DNA from: Hoylesella buccalis ATCC 35310
Lineage (GTDB): Bacteria > Bacteroidota > Bacteroidia > Bacteroidales > Bacteroidaceae
Direction: 5' to 3'
Length of the DNA: 64,000 nucleotides
Assembly: GCF_000177075.1 (NCBI RefSeq)
Contig: NZ_ADEG01000086.1
Location: 1-64,000 of the forward strand
The position numbers were made by a program, and so were the translations under genes. The notes beneath the pieces are model-generated. The model saw only the letters and a list, made by a program, of their open reading frames with translations, did not search any database and had not been told where the DNA came from. Positions 63,787-64,000 of the stretch are shown here, in pieces; the first letter of the stretch is position 1; every line of letters begins with the position of its first letter.

Positions 63787-64000
63787 TTATTGATTCAGAC
63801 AAGTATGAATGACGGACACCATTTCGGGTTCATGAGCGCAAACACGGCGGAACAGACACAACTGATTTTGCGTGCGCACCAAATTATGCTTGTCGTAGTT
63901 AATCTTATAATAGGTATCACCATTGATGTAATCGGCTAGGAACCTCACGCACTGCATGTACGGAAAGAGCTTGGCGGCATACGGCAGATTCTCTATTTCG
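63787..64000 (-). CDS. Phosphotransferase (aminoglycoside/sugar kinase-like), C-terminal part
   Basis: The last 71 codons of a gene that begins outside the window. The visible part reads EIENLPYAAKLFPYMQCVRF, then LADYINGDTYYKINYDKHNL, VRTQNQLCLFRRVCAHEPEM. The F-L-x-D-Y-x-x-GD-x-Y-x-K and HNL-x-R-x-x-x-Q pattern matches the C terminus of APH-fold phosphotransferases common in Bacteroidetes, which are often sugar kinases. Catalytic residues are outside the window. Confidence 0.7.
   Translation of the reverse strand, partial: EIENLPYAAKLFPYMQCVRFLADYINGDTYYKINYDKHNLVRTQNQLCLFRRVCAHEPEMVSVIHTCLNQ

Overview
The window is a Bacteroidetes chromosome segment, most likely from a Prevotella-like member of the Prevotellaceae. 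The evidence is a type IX secretion (T9SS) core operon, two SusC/SusD pairs, a FecR anti-sigma/STN-transducer regulatory set, bifunctional OtsAB, repeated promoter elements of the Bacteroidetes type (TTTG, 19-20 bases, TAnnTTTG), and Bacteroidetes-type RpoB/RpoC. Genus-level placement is inference.

Layout: 1-296 is the end of an IS5-type insertion sequence. 740-814 is tRNA-Val. 886-7580 is the T9SS block (porP-like, gldK, gldL, gldM, gldN, then a PorT-like barrel). 7700-12927 carries metabolic genes (MalY/PatB-type C-S lyase, DUF3737, malate dehydrogenase, aminopeptidase P). 13688-18422 is an orphan SusC/SusD pair. 18839-22920 pairs trehalose-6-phosphate synthase/phosphatase with a GH15 hydrolase. 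22948-25497 has a SIMPL protein, ribosomal protein S21, a Xer-type recombinase and a ribosome hibernation factor. 25598-38709 is the translation/transcription cluster tRNA-Thr-Tyr-Gly-Thr, tuf, tRNA-Trp, secE, nusG, rplKAJL, rpoBC, in nearly the order of the E. coli tufB-rpoBC region.

39005-49397 is a polysaccharide utilisation locus: a sigma factor divergent from its FecR-like anti-sigma factor, then SusC with an STN domain, SusD, and a GH85-like endo-beta-N-acetylglucosaminidase with a T9SS C-terminal sorting tail. The predicted logic is that the enzyme is exported by a T9SS like the one encoded at the left of the window, releases N-glycans at the surface, and SusCD imports them. The glycan signals through STN-FecR-sigma.

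49400-54650 is an AT-rich accessory island with relics (two fic fragments, a broken XRE regulator, dinD with one in-frame stop) around an intact Fic/Bro-N gene. It ends in a compact operon: a tiny membrane protein and a larger soluble protein that share a nearly identical Q-x-x-GDN-x-TQ-x-Q-x-G-NNYY motif, followed by a HEPN-like gene with an in-frame TGA. I consider this operon the best candidate for an undescribed, probably defensive, system.

54922-64000 holds polyphosphate kinase 2, a charged LEA-like repeat protein, two small genes, a TonB receptor/DUF4249 lipoprotein pair, a PBP4-type peptidase, a CBM9-like protein and the end of a phosphotransferase gene. Two unrelated genes, gldM and an 86-residue orphan, have leaders made of an 8-bp tandem repeat (AACTCANN) that runs up to or within 4 bases of the start codon. 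A modular intergenic repeat of about 150 bp occurs at several places.
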